Shown here: in pieces, positions 20,960 through 33,417 of the stretch
How the letters are laid out: each line of letters starts with the position of its first letter
Numbering within the stretch: position 1 is the stretch's first letter
Origin: Siphonodentalium dalli
Lineage: Eukaryota > Mollusca > Scaphopoda > Gadilida > Siphonodentaliidae
Reading direction: 5' to 3'
Length of the DNA stretch: 64,000 nucleotides
Assembly (NCBI GenBank): GCA_032622095.1
Contig: CP136066.1
Coordinates: forward strand, 196,220,816 to 196,284,815
Notes under the pieces: generated by a model
What the model saw: only the letters and a program-made list of their open reading frames with translations
The model's database searches: none
Told to the model about the DNA's origin: nothing
Program-made: the position numbers and the translations under genes

Positions 20960-22700
20960 ACCGATACTGATGCACACCAATTGGCGGTAGCCACCGGCGG
21001 TAAGCCACCGGAAACGAGACACAGCATCTCTGATGCCACCTCTTGTTCCTTATTATATCCCTCAACTTTTGAGCAATGTTAACACGATAAAAAAATGGCC
21101 GTGTACACACCAGACACTATAAGTGAGTTTGATGCAAATTATTAAGAGAAAATATTGACAAATATATACAAATATATATACTGTTGCAAAGCTAAGACAT
21201 AATGCTACCATTTTAGAGCAAAATTGGAACTCCATATCCAAGATGGCCACCAAAATGGCCGCCGGAAGTGAAAAATATAACTATTTTTCACTAATATCTT
21301 CTAAATTAGTTTCTGCTGTTTGGAACTTGGTGAGAATTGCGACTTTATTTTGTATTTTTTTTGTTTACTGATCATTGGAGCAACGAAATATGCAATTATG
21401 TGGGTACCAGCCCCTTCCGATCCCTCAAAAATTTTATTATACAGAACGGTATAAATTTCATCAAAAATCACCATTTGGATTCTAGTCAAATTTTAACAAA
21501 AATGAGCAAAACTGTGCAATGTAAGTCAGGCATACCATTACTTATGAATATTCCAACTCAATGGATTAAAAAATGTCCCTTTAGCTCAATATGGCCACCA
21601 AAATGGCAGCCAGATAATGGAAAATGGTAAGATTGCCCTGCAATCGGTTACAAGTTGTGGTTGATTATAAAATCGACTAATATGCCTTCTATACATTGAA
21701 TACTAACAGTGTTGATGCACCTTGTTTAATTGTTGCTATTGTAACCACTAACATTATCAGAAATATTTGATTTTTCTCTCGCAAACTTGACATCAAAATC
21801 TCCATAAATCGACTTTTCAGTTTGGATCATGGTTTTCAAGTAAAATGGAGCTATCTTTGGTAGCAAAGGTGTTTTTTGTTTGTTTGATCTGTCTTAAATG
21901 TGTTACAGTGATGTGTTTTGGACCAAATAACTTAAGATGGCTTGTAATATGGCAACCAAATTTGGTAAAATATTTTCACATATATTCGAACATTATTCTC
22001 TGCTGTTCCGAAAAGGTAGCAAATTGTGACTCAATAAACATTTTAATTAATCAACTGACCACTAATTGTTCTCTTCTGGTTGTCACAGTACCGTATGATC
22101 ATGACAAATTCATTTTGAATGCGCAGTATGGAATTTTGCCGAAAAATTCTTTTGGGATTCTGGCTATGTCTTTGAAATGCGGAGGACCATAATATGTCTC
22201 TACTCTGGCCCATCAACATCAAAATTGATCAAATATTGTCAGGAAAACCGTTTAACGTTTCCTCCATTGTACATAACCGCCAATTGTATCTCATCTGCTG
22301 ACTATAATATACTCACACATTCACTCATATTCAATGTTGAGAATATTTCACCGACACATATGCCATTTGTCATTTCTACACAATTTTGTTTAAGATCAAA
22401 ATATCGTGTAAAATTTATACACATATGTTCTAAGAGTGCAGAAACAACAAAACCTTTCTGCGATAGCGTGGGAGCGCATAGAGATCATCAAAAGCTCTCA
22501 TTAAAACAGCATAAATGCATCCATAATGAACTCTATATGAAGAACGTTTTTTTTTTACATTTGAACTCGCATCAAACTCAACGTGTGCTTTTTGCTTTAG
22601 TTATCATGCATTGGTGCATCGCGTGTACTGACACGAAACTAAATTAATGTCCCTGTTAATGCTGTTATATATGAATGGTAACGAACAATACAATTTGAAT
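20960..22700. other. Degenerate repeat-like sequence; open frames not supported
   Basis: Words such as 'gccaccaaaatggc' recur at 21,246 and 21,593, suggesting old degenerate repeats. Plus-strand frames of 115 codons (21,845-22,192) and 156 codons (22,177-22,647) overlap, have no motif or splice context, and are not accepted as genes. Confidence 0.4.
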
Positions 22701-24000
22701 AATTATAAATTATATAAATGATGTGAACCTTCAATTAAACGGACATGGCTCATTCGAACCTCCATTTTTTTTTCTACGTAATTTGGACCGACGGATACGA
22801 TAGGTAGATAAACAAACGAACTATTGATATACCGGCTTCATATGCTCTTAAATACACTTGCCAAATTCACAGCCATTTTTCAGCCGTTTTCAACTGTTCG
22901 CCAAAAATAAGAAAAACGCTCTTTATTGCTACCATATCAGGAATAGACTACCACGAAACGCTCTTCTCTGTTCTATGTCGCGCAAATGGCGGTTTTTTGG
23001 TTGGGACCCAAACACCGTATTCATAGTTGTATTTTTCATTAATTCAATGCGTCTTTTTGGTTACATAATGCTCGTAGAACAGTAGTTGAGATATTTATCG
23101 ACCTGCAGGCAGTTATCGTGTTGTATTTTGTTGCAAATTTTGAAATCAAAGATGGCGCTGCCAGCCATGTTTTTTTGGCCGAATGACCTCAAAATGACTC
23201 ATTCCTATTTACATGTCCATGTTAACATCCATGATAAATAGTATGCACATAAATTCATATACAGCTGTTTACAGTGAATTTCCCCCCGCAAATCTCTGTT
23301 TTAGTGTTAAAAGGGGGGGGGTGGGTGTCAAAAAATGGTCGGAAAAAACTGCCGAAAACGGAAAAAAAATTGGCGTGGGGGTGGGTGGGTACAAAAAATG
23401 ATCGAAAGGGGAAAAATGCCATACGTGCCTGAAATTGTTTTCCGACCCCTCCACCCCCTGAACGACGTGGGTTTTCTTGCTTATTTTATTTTTCAACTAT
23501 CTGACTGGCTTTCTGCCTGCCATCATATTATGTCAGCTTCCGGCGGACAGGACAGAACACCGCTTGTTATTGGGCACCCCCTTTAGCTGGCAAGTATCTG
23601 CCATACGAACAGATGATAAAATATGCAAATAGGTTCGGCTTACATGCCATAAACAGCGAACACAAGACCACCAATATTGTGCACATCGAAGCTCGCATGG
23701 TTATTAGTTCTTATATTCTATCGGGTCAAGATCTGCAAAATAAGAAGACAATAAGGCTCGTATTCACCAAATTGGGTTATTTTATAAATCGGGTAGTTTA
23801 TTTGGTAGCGGCTTAAAGGTGCACATGGCCTTCGTCATATATAGCTATAAACGAGTATATGATATGTCTCTCTGCGTCTCCGGATTTTTCTCCCAGACCG
23901 CTGGACCGATTTCTACCAAATTTGACGTGGTGACTCCGGGTACCCCGGTGGAGGTCATAAGGGCGTTAGTTTTTCATTTGTTATATATATCAAACAATTA
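22700..24000. other. Intergenic, G-rich low-complexity block
   Basis: Contains 'gggggggg' and 'gtgggggtgggtgggt' runs (23,310-23,390). Nothing gene-like was recognised. Confidence 0.4.
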
Positions 24001-24185
24001 ATAGCATCAGCTCTGTGTATGTGTGTTTTCATTGTGGCCAGCGCCATCCAACATAATAACGGGTATATATCCACCATGGGCTTATGCCATAATCAAATAA
24101 GTCCAATATGAACCAATGTCAATATTAGGTCCAATATGAACCTATTTGAGGATACATTAAAGTACATGTAGCATATAAATATTAT
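24000..24185. repeat. Fragment of the 30.5-31.3 kb foldback repeat family
   Basis: The words 'gtgttttcattgtggccagc', 'gcgccatcca' and 'ccaatatgaacctatttgag' match the foldback at 30,540-31,330. This is a partial copy. Confidence 0.6.
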
Positions 24186-24587
24186 CTTTATATAAAAGAG
24201 CAGGATTTGTCTGTCATGTGAACGAATTGCACATGCCCCTAACACACAAAGGGGCCGCCGCAGGGAGCCTGTTTGATCTACAGGATAGGTTATAAGTAGA
24301 TGCAAATGGCCTCAATAATATAGTAATAGTGTAACATAATGATAGTATAGATACGATATTTTCAACAAAACAGACTTTGTTTGAGCCGAGCGTTTGTTTA
24401 TATAGAGCACATAAATAGTGAACGATAACCAAAACACTTAGAGATATACTTTATTGCTCCATATCAATGGAGATTACCTATAATACACATATATACAACA
24501 CAATAATCTGACATATAATTTGTTAATACCAGCTCCGAAGTTAGGCGCGTAATACAAATTTGTTGAATTACGAGCTCTATATTAATA

Positions 24588-24960
24588 TAATGTAAACACC
24601 TTGGTAGCAATTGTAACCAAAGTTCAACTACTGGGGTCTCCCCGGTGTTGAGTGTTTTGCTCATCGCATACTAAGTATGTACTCTTCTGTATCATAACAT
24701 GACTTTTGTTTACATAAAACAGCGTCCGAACTTGACAATAACATTCTATTTACGCGATATTTTTCTGATCGGTATAAGGACAAAATCTGTCTATATTTTA
24801 ATATTCTTTCTGTTTTTATGTTGTTTTAAACGGTTGCGACTATTTTAACAACAATGTCCACCGCCAACGCTTACCGTGTCTTTGGTATTCTTTCAGATTA
24901 TGTTGCTTTAAACGGCTGTGACTATTTTAACAGCAACGCTCTCCGCCAACGCTTACCGTA
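24588..24960 (+). repeat. Dispersed repeat, copy 2, with internal 85-bp duplication
   Basis: Same family as 2920-3232. The segment with 'gtgactattttaacarc' and 'ccgccaacgcttaccg' is present twice in this copy, a local tandem duplication. Confidence 0.7.
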
Positions 24961-26510
24961 CCTTTAATATTCTTTTTTTTTTATGGCGTAGCATAACTAT
25001 TATCCGTTTATACACCACACAGATCAACGAGCGCAATACATGTTATAACTATATGTATACGACTCCTTTTTATGATGCCATTGCAACAACACACCGCCAT
25101 AATGTACTTAATTATGTATTCATGGCTCCGGTCCTATTGTGAGGAAATTTACCTTAACAACAATTGATGTCTAGTGTAAGGCATGCAACATGTTTCACAA
25201 ATCGCATTTGACCAACCAACATTTCCCCAGCGAAAAATGAAACATCGGATTAACCTGGATATTACCTTTTTTTAGAGCACAATCCCATTGTTGCAATCAT
25301 TCCCTGATGTTTGGTAAAGCACACCGATTCCCAAGGCTGGCGAATGAATAGTTCAATGATTACCCCATTGTTAGGCACACCTAACTCACAACAGACAAAT
25401 CGCACGGTCGCTTCGAAGTAGCTTCAATTGCCAGAGGCCACAGGGGCACGAACAGCGCTCTGCTTCCCCCAAACACACTGCCATTATACGCCTTTACTAT
25501 TTATGCACCTCTATATATACTAAGCGGGCACATATATAGGGACGGCGTATAAGGGGAGTGCGGGTGGGGGATGCACGTCCTCTTGTATAATAACTGAAGC
25601 TACATTGAAACGACCGCGCGATTTGTTTGTTAAGAGTGGCGCGTCTCGAACAATGGGATATCACTGAAATATTAGTTTGCCAGCCTTGGGAATTGGGTGT
25701 GATTTACCAAAAATACAATATACATATATATATACATCAACAGGACGAACGGAGGGGGTGGCAATAGTAACACATGCATTGGTTGAATTATTTATTAACT
25801 AGTAGAATAATTACATTTATTACAATTATTCCACAAAACTAATCCAGTTCCGAAAATATTCTCAGGACCACTAATCCAACGATGAAACTAAACGAATTAA
25901 CATTTACATTTAGAACCACTAAATAGTGATATGTCCAATAATCCAACAGAATCACCACTTCACTATATAGCGCTCCACATATCCGATATAACTAACAACA
26001 GAACTTGTATCTGGAGAATCTGGAGGAACCAATGGACTATTATGGTAGTAATTTCGAAACAGTTTCTTGAAAAGGCGACACGTTTGTCACATAATAATGA
26101 TGTGCAGCATTACCTTTGGCAAAAAGTTGTTGGCTGTTGGTTACAGGTCCAAATTCCATGTCATCATTCTGGCAGACAGACTTCTTCGGAATTCATGATC
26201 CACTTATACAATGTATATAATAATAGTAAGACACAATCATGCGACTTCCACATTTGACTTTCCAAACACATCTGCGAGTGACTTGGTTTGTGAAAACGCG
26301 TCACACGTTAATCCGTGTCGCTTCGGACATATTTATTCACATTCAACGGCGATCACTGCATGGGTAATCACGATGATTGGTGTGGCTAACGGGTCATTGT
26401 GTTCATCTCGGCCAGCGCACGGATTGTACGTCGTGTTCAACGCACGATCAATTGCGTATTTCGAGATAATCGCAATATGTGCGGTAAATTGTGCTCTAAG
26501 TAGATCAGAG
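24961..26510. other. No recognised gene
   Basis: Two overlapping 108-codon plus-strand frames (25,931-26,257 and 26,211-26,537) have no identifiable domain, and the second runs into the palindrome at 26,516. Nothing else was recognised. Confidence 0.4.
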
Positions 26511-26515
26511 CACGC

Positions 26516-26578
26516 GAATAGTTCTTTACCAGAATAAATCTCGTCTCCGACTCGATTTATTCTGGTAAAGAACTATTC
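26516..26578. repeat. Perfect 25-bp-arm hairpin
   Basis: The left arm 'gttctttaccagaataaatc' is mirrored by 'gatttattctggtaaagaac' around a 13-bp loop. 'gtgctcta' words lie outside both arms. It is either a small foldback element or the upstream border of the LINE insertion. Confidence 0.85.
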
Positions 26579-26702
26579 TTGTGCTCTAACCATTACTTAA
26601 ATTTGGAGGTCCAAAGCTATGTATACATCTTTGACTACTTTAACCAATTAAACCTGATATACATGTATCCTTTTCTGATCAGCACTACCATCTCTTTACT
26701 AT

Positions 26703-28217
26703 ATGTCCATGAGAGCAAATGAACACGGGGAGAGGATCATCAATAAGTTGCATATAAGAAGGATACGCAGAGATACTGAGGGGGCGCTACTGGTTGGGGA
26801 TTTTAATGCTCGCATAAGTTGTTTGAGTGATATTATGCGCGTGGATAGACGGGACTTAGATTATGTCATCGATGGACCGGAAGGGGAGTCGTTTTTTAAT
26901 TACATTTGTGACGATGCAGTTCAGCATCCTCATGGAACGCGCGAGATTCCAAAGCGAGTTTCCCAGGACACTGGAAAAGCAAACTGCTACGGGTATAAAC
27001 TAATAGATATGTGTATTAATTCTAACCTGGTCGTTTTGAACGGTAGATGTGGAGAAGATAGAGGCATTGGGGAGCGAACGTGTAGTGACAAAAGCGTCAT
27101 TGATTACGCCATATGCAGTAATGGCATTTTTCACGATGTAAGAAATTTTAAAGTAAACGAGTTTAATTCCTTGTTTTCTGATATACATAGAGGTATACAC
27201 ATAGAACTTGATTTATGTATTTTGGGGATCACAAGACCGAGTAAGAATGACACGCGGGATTATTATAATAATAATTTAATTATAGCAAAACCGAAGAGGT
27301 GGAAATCCGAACACTGCCAGAAGTACGCAGGAAATATAAATACTCAACGTGTAAATGGTGTCAAATGTGCAATTAGAGACATGAGTGTCAACGGTACAAA
27401 TAGCGAAGCAATAAATGAGATTTGCGGAGAAATAACGACAATCCTAATTGAATCCGCGACCAATACATGCGGTGTGACCAGTGTTGGTACTGGGGCGCGC
27501 AACGGAGACCGACAGGGGAAGCCATGGTTTGATACCGAGTGTGGAACAAAGCGAAAGTTTTTTAATAAGACTAAACGCGGGTATAATTCAGACAAGACAG
27601 AATCAAATAAATCGTTGTTCCGTAAGGCGGCTACCGACTATAGAAAAACGATGGACAAGAAAATAAAAGAGAGAAGGGTGTCTGAAATCTCTAATTTGAG
27701 ACATTTTCATGGTCGATCTACCGCAGACTTTTGGAAAAAGCTCAATACTTTAGTGAGCGATAACGGCAAAAAGGGCGATAATAGATCCGGTCCCGATACA
27801 AAGTGTTTTGCCGAACATTTTAAGAACTTAAACGAGGACGATGACGAGAACGCAGATTTGGGTGAACATATAGATGAACTATTTACTGAATCACACATGA
27901 GTATATTAAACCATGAAATCACCGAAGCGGAAATACGGGAAGCTGTCTCAAATCTTAAACATAATAAAGCCACAGGTGTAGATAATGTATGTAATGAGTA
28001 CCTAAAATTCTCTGTCGATGAACTAATTGAAGTGTATATTGGTATGTTCAATTTGATATTGGACACCGGGTTCTTCCCGAAAGATTGGGCCATTGGAATG
28101 ATACAGCCCATATATAAGAAAAGCGGTGATCGTGGGAGCCCTGATTCGTATAGGGGGATAACTTTATTGAGCTGTTTCGCTAAGATGTTTACATCAATCT
28201 TGAATAGAAGACTTTAA
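26703..28217 (+). pseudogene. LINE ORF2, part 1: partial endonuclease and start of RT
   Basis: The frame enters in mid-endonuclease. LLVGDFNAR is the conserved GDFN motif of APE-type endonucleases. It is followed by the SVIDYAICS and SDIHRG region, which corresponds to the D-Y and SDH motifs, with the canonical SDH altered to SDIH. After a basic linker the RT begins: HNKATGVDNVCNEYLK, FFPKDWAIGMIQPIYKK and YRGITLLSC are RT blocks 0-2. A TAA at 28215-28217 lies in the same frame as the following coding sequence, so it is a simple nonsense mutation. The protein would nick the target and prime reverse transcription, but this copy cannot make it. Confidence 0.9.
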
Positions 28218-28410
28218 AAATTGTCTGATGAAACGGGTCTCATTGGTACAAACCAAACAGGGTTCAAGAAAAAACACTCAACTGTTGATAATGTATTTAT
28301 TATGCACAGTATCATTAACATGTATCTCGTAAGTGGGCGCAAACTTTATTGTGCATTTGTAGATTTTAAAAAGGCATACGATAGTGTGGAGAGAGGGATT
28401 ATTTCTTAAA
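28218..28410 (+). pseudogene. LINE ORF2, part 2: RT fingers to palm block A
   Basis: Continues in the same frame after the TAA. It carries IGTNQTGFKKKHSTVDN and FVDFKKAYDSVER, the block that provides the first catalytic Asp (FVDFKKAYD). The frame is lost around 28,390-28,400, where the reading resumes one base out of register in part 3. The lesion is a single-base indel inside 'gtggagagaggga'. Confidence 0.9.
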
Positions 28411-29871
28411 ATGCTGCAAAATGGAATAAATGGTAAATTGTTCAGGGTAGTGAGGAACATGTATAGCCAGATAAAAACATGTGTGAGAAAAGAACAAGAA
28501 CGTTCTGATTTTTTTGCCAGCAACATAGGCCTTTTTCAAGGAGAATTAATGTCTCCTTTTTTGTTCTCCTTATTTGTGAATGACTTGCAGGAATTTATCA
28601 GTAACTGTGCGGTCGAAAATTTAAAGTATCTCGATGAACTATTTTTTGACAATTTGAAATGCTTTGTGGGTATATTATGTTTGTTATATGCGGATGATAC
28701 CGTACTAATGACAGACGACGAGGCAACTATGCACAGAGCGATTCAGGCATTTAGTGATTATGCGGACGCATGGGGTCTAGAAGTTAATTCATCAAAAACG
28801 AAAGTTGTGATTTTCTGTAAAAGATTACCTAAGATTGTACCGACATTTATATTCAATGGTAAACCTTTGGAAACGGTAAAGGAATTTGTGTATCTGGGTG
28901 TAAATTTTTTTTTTAATGGGAGATTTTGTAGATCTATTAAAAAAACGTGCAAACTTGGCACGAAGGCGATGTATGCACTGTTGAATAAAGTAAGGAAATT
29001 AGAGCTACCTGTAGATATCATGCTTCATTTGTTTGATACGATGGTCGCACCCATATTATTATATGGCAGTGAAGTTTTGGGGTTTGAACCCTGTAAATCA
29101 ATCGAAAGTGTACATCTCAAATTCTGTAAGATAATCATGGGTATGAAAGAAAGTACACCTAACTATATGGTATACGGAGAATTAGGTCGCCATCCTTTAA
29201 TAATTGAAATAAAATGTAGAATCTTAACGTATTGGTCGAAACTAATGTCGAATGAGGGCTCGATTATCGCCAAAAATATGTGTACATTAATACTGACCGT
29301 TTATCAAAATCAGCATCGCAGTGGAGACCTCAAATGGCTCCGATTTATAGAGCAGACATTCCAAGATACTGGAAAGAACTCCATGTTCATGAGCAGAAAG
29401 GATCTTACACAATCGGATATAAAACGAATAAAGTCCATACTTATTGATCAGTTTAACCAGGAATGGTTGGGAAATGTAGCTACATCATCAAGGGGTGGTT
29501 TCTATGGTGGTATTTCTGTACGTCCGGAGATTAGAAGATATCTAACTCAACTTCCATGGTATTTAGCCGAATGCATTGTTAAGATTAGGACATCAAATCA
29601 TCGATTACCAATAGAAAGTGGACGGTGGAAAAAATCAAAACAGAATGACAGAGTTTGTACATTATGTAATGACGGAAAAGGAGATGAATACCACTTTGTA
29701 ATTAAATGTTCACACCTTAATGATATCCGAATCAAATATATCCCGGACTATTACTGGAAATATCCCAGCAAAGAAAAGTTCTATATACTTCTATCGATTG
29801 AAAATATTAGTATATTGCGGAGATTATCATTATATCTTAAATGTGCCTTTAAGGAATTGCCCAAAATCTGA
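28384..29871 (+). pseudogene. LINE ORF2, part 3: RT catalytic core to C-terminus
   Basis: Opens after the frameshift. SPFLFSLFVNDLQEF is the block after the usual GxxQG, here GLFQGELMSP. LLYADDTVLM holds the YADD catalytic pair, followed by LEVNSSKTKVVIF and the thumb. The last 250 residues end with a Cys/His cluster, CTLCN followed by HFVIKC, typical of LINE ORF2 C-termini that bind nucleic acid. The end TGA at 29,869-29,871 leads into a conserved 3' UTR. This segment is open throughout, so decay is recent or light. Confidence 0.9.
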
Positions 29872-30175
29872 GATACTGGAGACCCCACCCGCCTGGGCAA
29901 AAACTCCCCATTTCAAAACACATCCCAATTGTTGAGACCGGGGTTAATTATAACTACTGTTCCCCTGCATTATTCGATGTGGGTGACAAAATGGGAATGG
30001 GCGTGCCTTCACCCAGCGGGATTGAGATGTATAAATATTATGTTATTATGGCTGTGGCATGAGTATACGATTATATAGCCACTAAATAGTTTCCTGCTAT
30101 TGTACATATATGTATATATATTTTGCATGTTCTGTGTTAAATCATAGCTTTCGCAATAAACTAAATTGATTGAAA

Positions 30176-30530
30176 CATAACTTATACTCCAATCCCTGTT
30201 GCCATATCACATATATAAATATAGCCTTATACTGTACTTTATTGAGCTATATATTCATTGCACAATAAATATGTTAGTACTTCTAAACAAATAGCTCTGT
30301 TGTGAATAAAGCTGCTAACAATCAACGTGTGCATTGTTACACACGAGCAGCGATCTTATTTCAGCCTGTTTTCCTGCATGCATTGTAAACTAAATATGAT
30401 ATTAGAGGTCTGATTCCAAAAATCGATAATAACAAAAACAAAATCATTTTTTAATTTTTTTTTAATTTTTTAGGGCCCATTTTACAGACCGTAAACTTAG
30501 GGCCGATGAGATCGGCCCCTGGCACTGAAA
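30176..30530. other. No recognised features
   Basis: AT-rich flank of the LINE. A T-run 'tttttttttaattttttag' near 30,450 is the only low-complexity feature. Confidence 0.4.
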
Positions 30531-30539
30531 GGGTTAATG

Positions 30540-31330
30540 CTGTTATTTTGAATTATTTACTCAATATGAACCTATTTAGAGATCGAAATAGGTTCAATAT
30601 GAACGTATTTCAAACCGAAATAAGTCGAATATGGCACTATTTGAGCATAAGATTCTATACAAGCCTATATATTTGCCCAGGTAATGTGTTTTCACTGTGG
30701 CCCACGCCATTCAAAGGAATAACAAATATAAGTTCACATTCGGCTTATTTCAGAATCAAATAAGTCCGATATGAATTTGTTTATATTTAAAATATAGATT
30801 CAGCATGAACCTATTTGCATTAACTTCATATTCACCGATTGGCTGGTCCGTTGCTTACAAATAAGAACATGCGCTGATAGCACGTGGTTTTATTTATACA
30901 CAGTAGAAAGAAGTCGAAAATATATTCACCAATCAGCTGGCAGCTACATATTGTCGTCGCCTGCAATAAGGCTCTCGAGTCTCATAAGACGAAAATGACA
31001 ACGATTTAAGTGTTATTCAAGATCATATTTCTAATCAAAATACCAACGGTTTTTCTGGAATTATGAAATATGCCATATATATGGCGTGATCGTACATTTT
31101 GACATATACCGGGTGCAAATCGGTGCAGGTTAAAGTTAACCCACATACGACTGTGCATCATATTATTGTGCAATTTGTTCACATTGGACCTAAATATTCA
31201 CATAGGTTCATATTATATGAATAAGGTAAACTTACACCCGTTATTTCGTTGAATGGCGCGGACCACAGTGAAAACACATTACCACAGTAGATATACAGAC
31301 TTCTATAGAACAGACCGATCAAAAAGTGTC
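30540..31330. mobile_element. Foldback element, about 0.8 kb
   Basis: The left arm 'gttttcactgtggcccacgc' (30,690) is mirrored by 'gcggaccacagtgaaaac' (31,255). 'aataggttcaatatgaac' and 'cacataggttcatattat' are likewise inverted. A fragment of the family lies at 24,000-24,185. No coding capacity was seen. Confidence 0.65.
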
Positions 31331-31385
31331 ATATTTGAATTATTTCGTTATGAAATACGTTAATAATGAACTGAACTGAACTGTG

Positions 31386-31700
31386 TTATTCTACCCGAGC
31401 ATCCAACAAGGTCCAATAATGAATTGAACTGAACTGAGTCACGGGGAGTTTGTAGAAAAAAATATTAAAAAATATACCTTGCATAAACACCTGAGGGGAT
31501 GACAATATCCGGTAAGCCGGAATAGCGTTGTGAATACCGTTGAATTTCGGACTTACTGCAACGATTATGGTCAGGTAAACGGTATTGTTGCGTATATTTC
31601 TTCTTCCAAATAGGATAGAAACCCTCCTTACCATCTACAATGCAGTGGGATGTCGATATAAACATTTTGTATACTTTGAATTAATATAAATGTTATGCGG
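31386..31700 (-). other. Coding-like fragment, inverted partner of 32075-32270
   Basis: A minus-strand frame contains IWKKKYTQQYRLPDHNRCSK and SEIQRYSQRY. The plus strand at about 32,100-32,200 encodes the related FWKKKNKRQCSLRGHNRCSK and LEIQRF. Similarity at protein level with base changes between copies suggests a once-coding segment duplicated in inverted orientation. The family is not recognised. An 'aag|gtatat' word could be a donor. Confidence 0.4.
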
Positions 31701-31734
31701 CGAACAAACGAGATGCCTCGAATCGCCATTAATC

Positions 31735-31750
31735 GGGGGGGGGGGGGGTG
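31735..31750. repeat. Poly-G run
   Basis: Uninterrupted G run between the two inverted coding-like fragments. Such runs also mark several repeat edges elsewhere in the window. Confidence 0.9.
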
Positions 31751-32074
31751 GATATGACCATATTTCTGATTGGTCGATATTTATGGAAAAGTAATAACAG
31801 TTGGAAATTCCCAAACCTGATGATTTTTATAGATTGTCACACAAACGCAACTGCGTGTATATGCGTTCTGAACTTTTGAAGCGATGATAAATGCCCAAAA
31901 AAACACCACCTTAAGGAATACTGTCACAGCGTCATGGTAAATATAGAGTAGCCTTATTTACTATACATCTGCTATTACATAAGGAAATGTACAACATTAT
32001 GTTTTCTCTTTCTTATTCGTGAAAAAAAGCAATATTATCACTTCAACGTATACATAAGTTTTGTTCTGAACATA

Positions 32075-32350
32075 TACCACTGCATTTGACAGTGCAAGAG
32101 GTTTTGAATCACTTTTGGAAGAAGAAAAACAAGCGACAATGCAGTTTACGCGGCCATAATCGCTGCAGTAAGTTAGAAATTCAACGATTTTACGGAATCA
32201 GGTACCAGCGATTGTCTGCCCTTTACTACATATTTATTTTATGTAAACATTGTTTTCTACAAAGGTCACTGTGAACTGCACATGTGCTACTATACCTGGG
32301 CATCCAACAAGATCCAACCAGCCTGTGATAATGAACAGTCCCTATCGGTG
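32075..32350 (+). other. Coding-like fragment, inverted partner of 31386-31700
   Basis: Plus-strand frame sharing HNRCSK.EIQR with the minus-strand fragment. Downstream 'gcatccaacaagatccaa' is repeated in direct orientation at 31,400 as 'gcatccaacaaggtccaa'. The relationship is therefore partly inverted and partly direct, a rearranged repeat. No function is assigned. Confidence 0.4.
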
Positions 32351-32391
32351 TTGATCTTAAATACTGGGATAACGCTCATTTCTCGTGTGAA

Positions 32392-32934
32392 TTGCCAGGT
32401 TTGCAGAGTTTAAAAAGTTATAATAAGTATGTCAACAAGGTCGCGAGGTCGAGGTATAGATCAACAGGTCATGTCAATAATATGTGGTCAAGACTAACCC
32501 CCGCAGAGATCATATTCCACAAGTACAAACTGGAACTTTTCGAAGTTTTGACAGGGAACCTTATAAAGTCTTAAATATAACGCGGGGAACATATTTCTTA
32601 GTTATTCTTAGTTATTATATCTTACTTAATAATGTACATCACTACAGTAGTTAAAGGGCACAACTTGAAATTTTAGGATGTTCGTGACTTTGTATCGCTT
32701 ACAATTATGGAATTTCTCCAGGGTAATGAATGCTATGATTTCTTCGATATCGGCTCACTAAAGTCGCTAAAAAGCATGCAATTTCGAGCTGGGACCGCCC
32801 CATACTTTGAAGTGGATTATCTAGGAACAAATATAAACAAAGAAATATATTCCCTGCCATGTCTGTACAATTTTATAAAGTTCCCTGTCAGAAGGGGTCA
32901 GAACATCAAAAAGTTCCTAGGTTTTGTACTATAG
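32392..32934 (+). other. Two short open frames, unrecognised
   Basis: Frames of 60 codons (32,392-32,574) and 75 codons (32,707-32,934, with EFLQGNECYDFFDIGSLKSL). Composition looks protein-like, but no domain, splice signals or start context was identified. They may be parts of the same decayed element as the HNRCSK fragments. Support is weak. Confidence 0.25.
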
Positions 32935-33029
32935 TGGGATATGCTCTCCACGGGCGTAGCTATATAGTAGATATTCGTGTCGTGAATCTGTATACACTCT
33001 TAGCTACGTGCGTAGCTACTCGTACATGT

Positions 33030-33245
33030 ATACATGGACGTGGCGATAGGGGATTGGGGGTTTCTCACCCCCCCCCCAACTTTGGTCAAAATGTTCAACA
33101 GTTGGAAATTGCATTCCTGACACAACAGTAGTTGGAAATTTCACCCCAACAATAGGTTGAAATTGTTCTTGTAGTTTAATTTTCAAATTAGGGGGAATTT
33201 ATTGTTTTTGGACCAATATTTGCTTTTATTTTCCTACTTTTGGTA
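33030..33245 (-). mobile_element. Fragment of the GTTGGAAATTTC hAT family
   Basis: Begins 'catggacgtggcgatagggg' and, read on the minus strand, matches the right end of the element at 36,887-37,882 ('ccaacaatag', 'caagaacaa', 'accaaagttgg' and a poly-G/C run). Only about 200 bp is present, so it is truncated. Confidence 0.65.
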
Positions 33246-33417
33246 ACAGTACAGTAGTCACCATTCCTAACTTATAACAGCTGGGTATTTCCAATGAAGA
33301 TTTGTCAAAAGACTTGCCAATACTCAATAATTACAAGAAAGAAATGAAACAGAATAGTTTATATACATTACCATTTTCTCGAATGTATTCAGAAATAATA
33401 ACACAAACAACTGTAAC

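Larger units (their letters stand above)
26600..30175 (+). mobile_element. 5'-truncated non-LTR retrotransposon (LINE)
   Basis: Covers the coding remains at 26,703-29,871, a 3' UTR containing 'gggtgacaaaatgggaat', and a terminal 'aataaactaaattgattg' tail instead of a poly(A). The N-terminal part of the endonuclease is absent, so the copy is truncated. The exact left border is unclear. Reverse-transcriptase and C-terminal motifs identify it as a LINE; the clade (I, Jockey, CR1 or RTE-like) cannot be settled by eye. Confidence 0.9.

Noticed and set aside
22177-22647. 156-codon plus-strand frame
   Set aside because: No recognisable motif, no splice context, and it overlaps another unsupported frame in degenerate repeat DNA.
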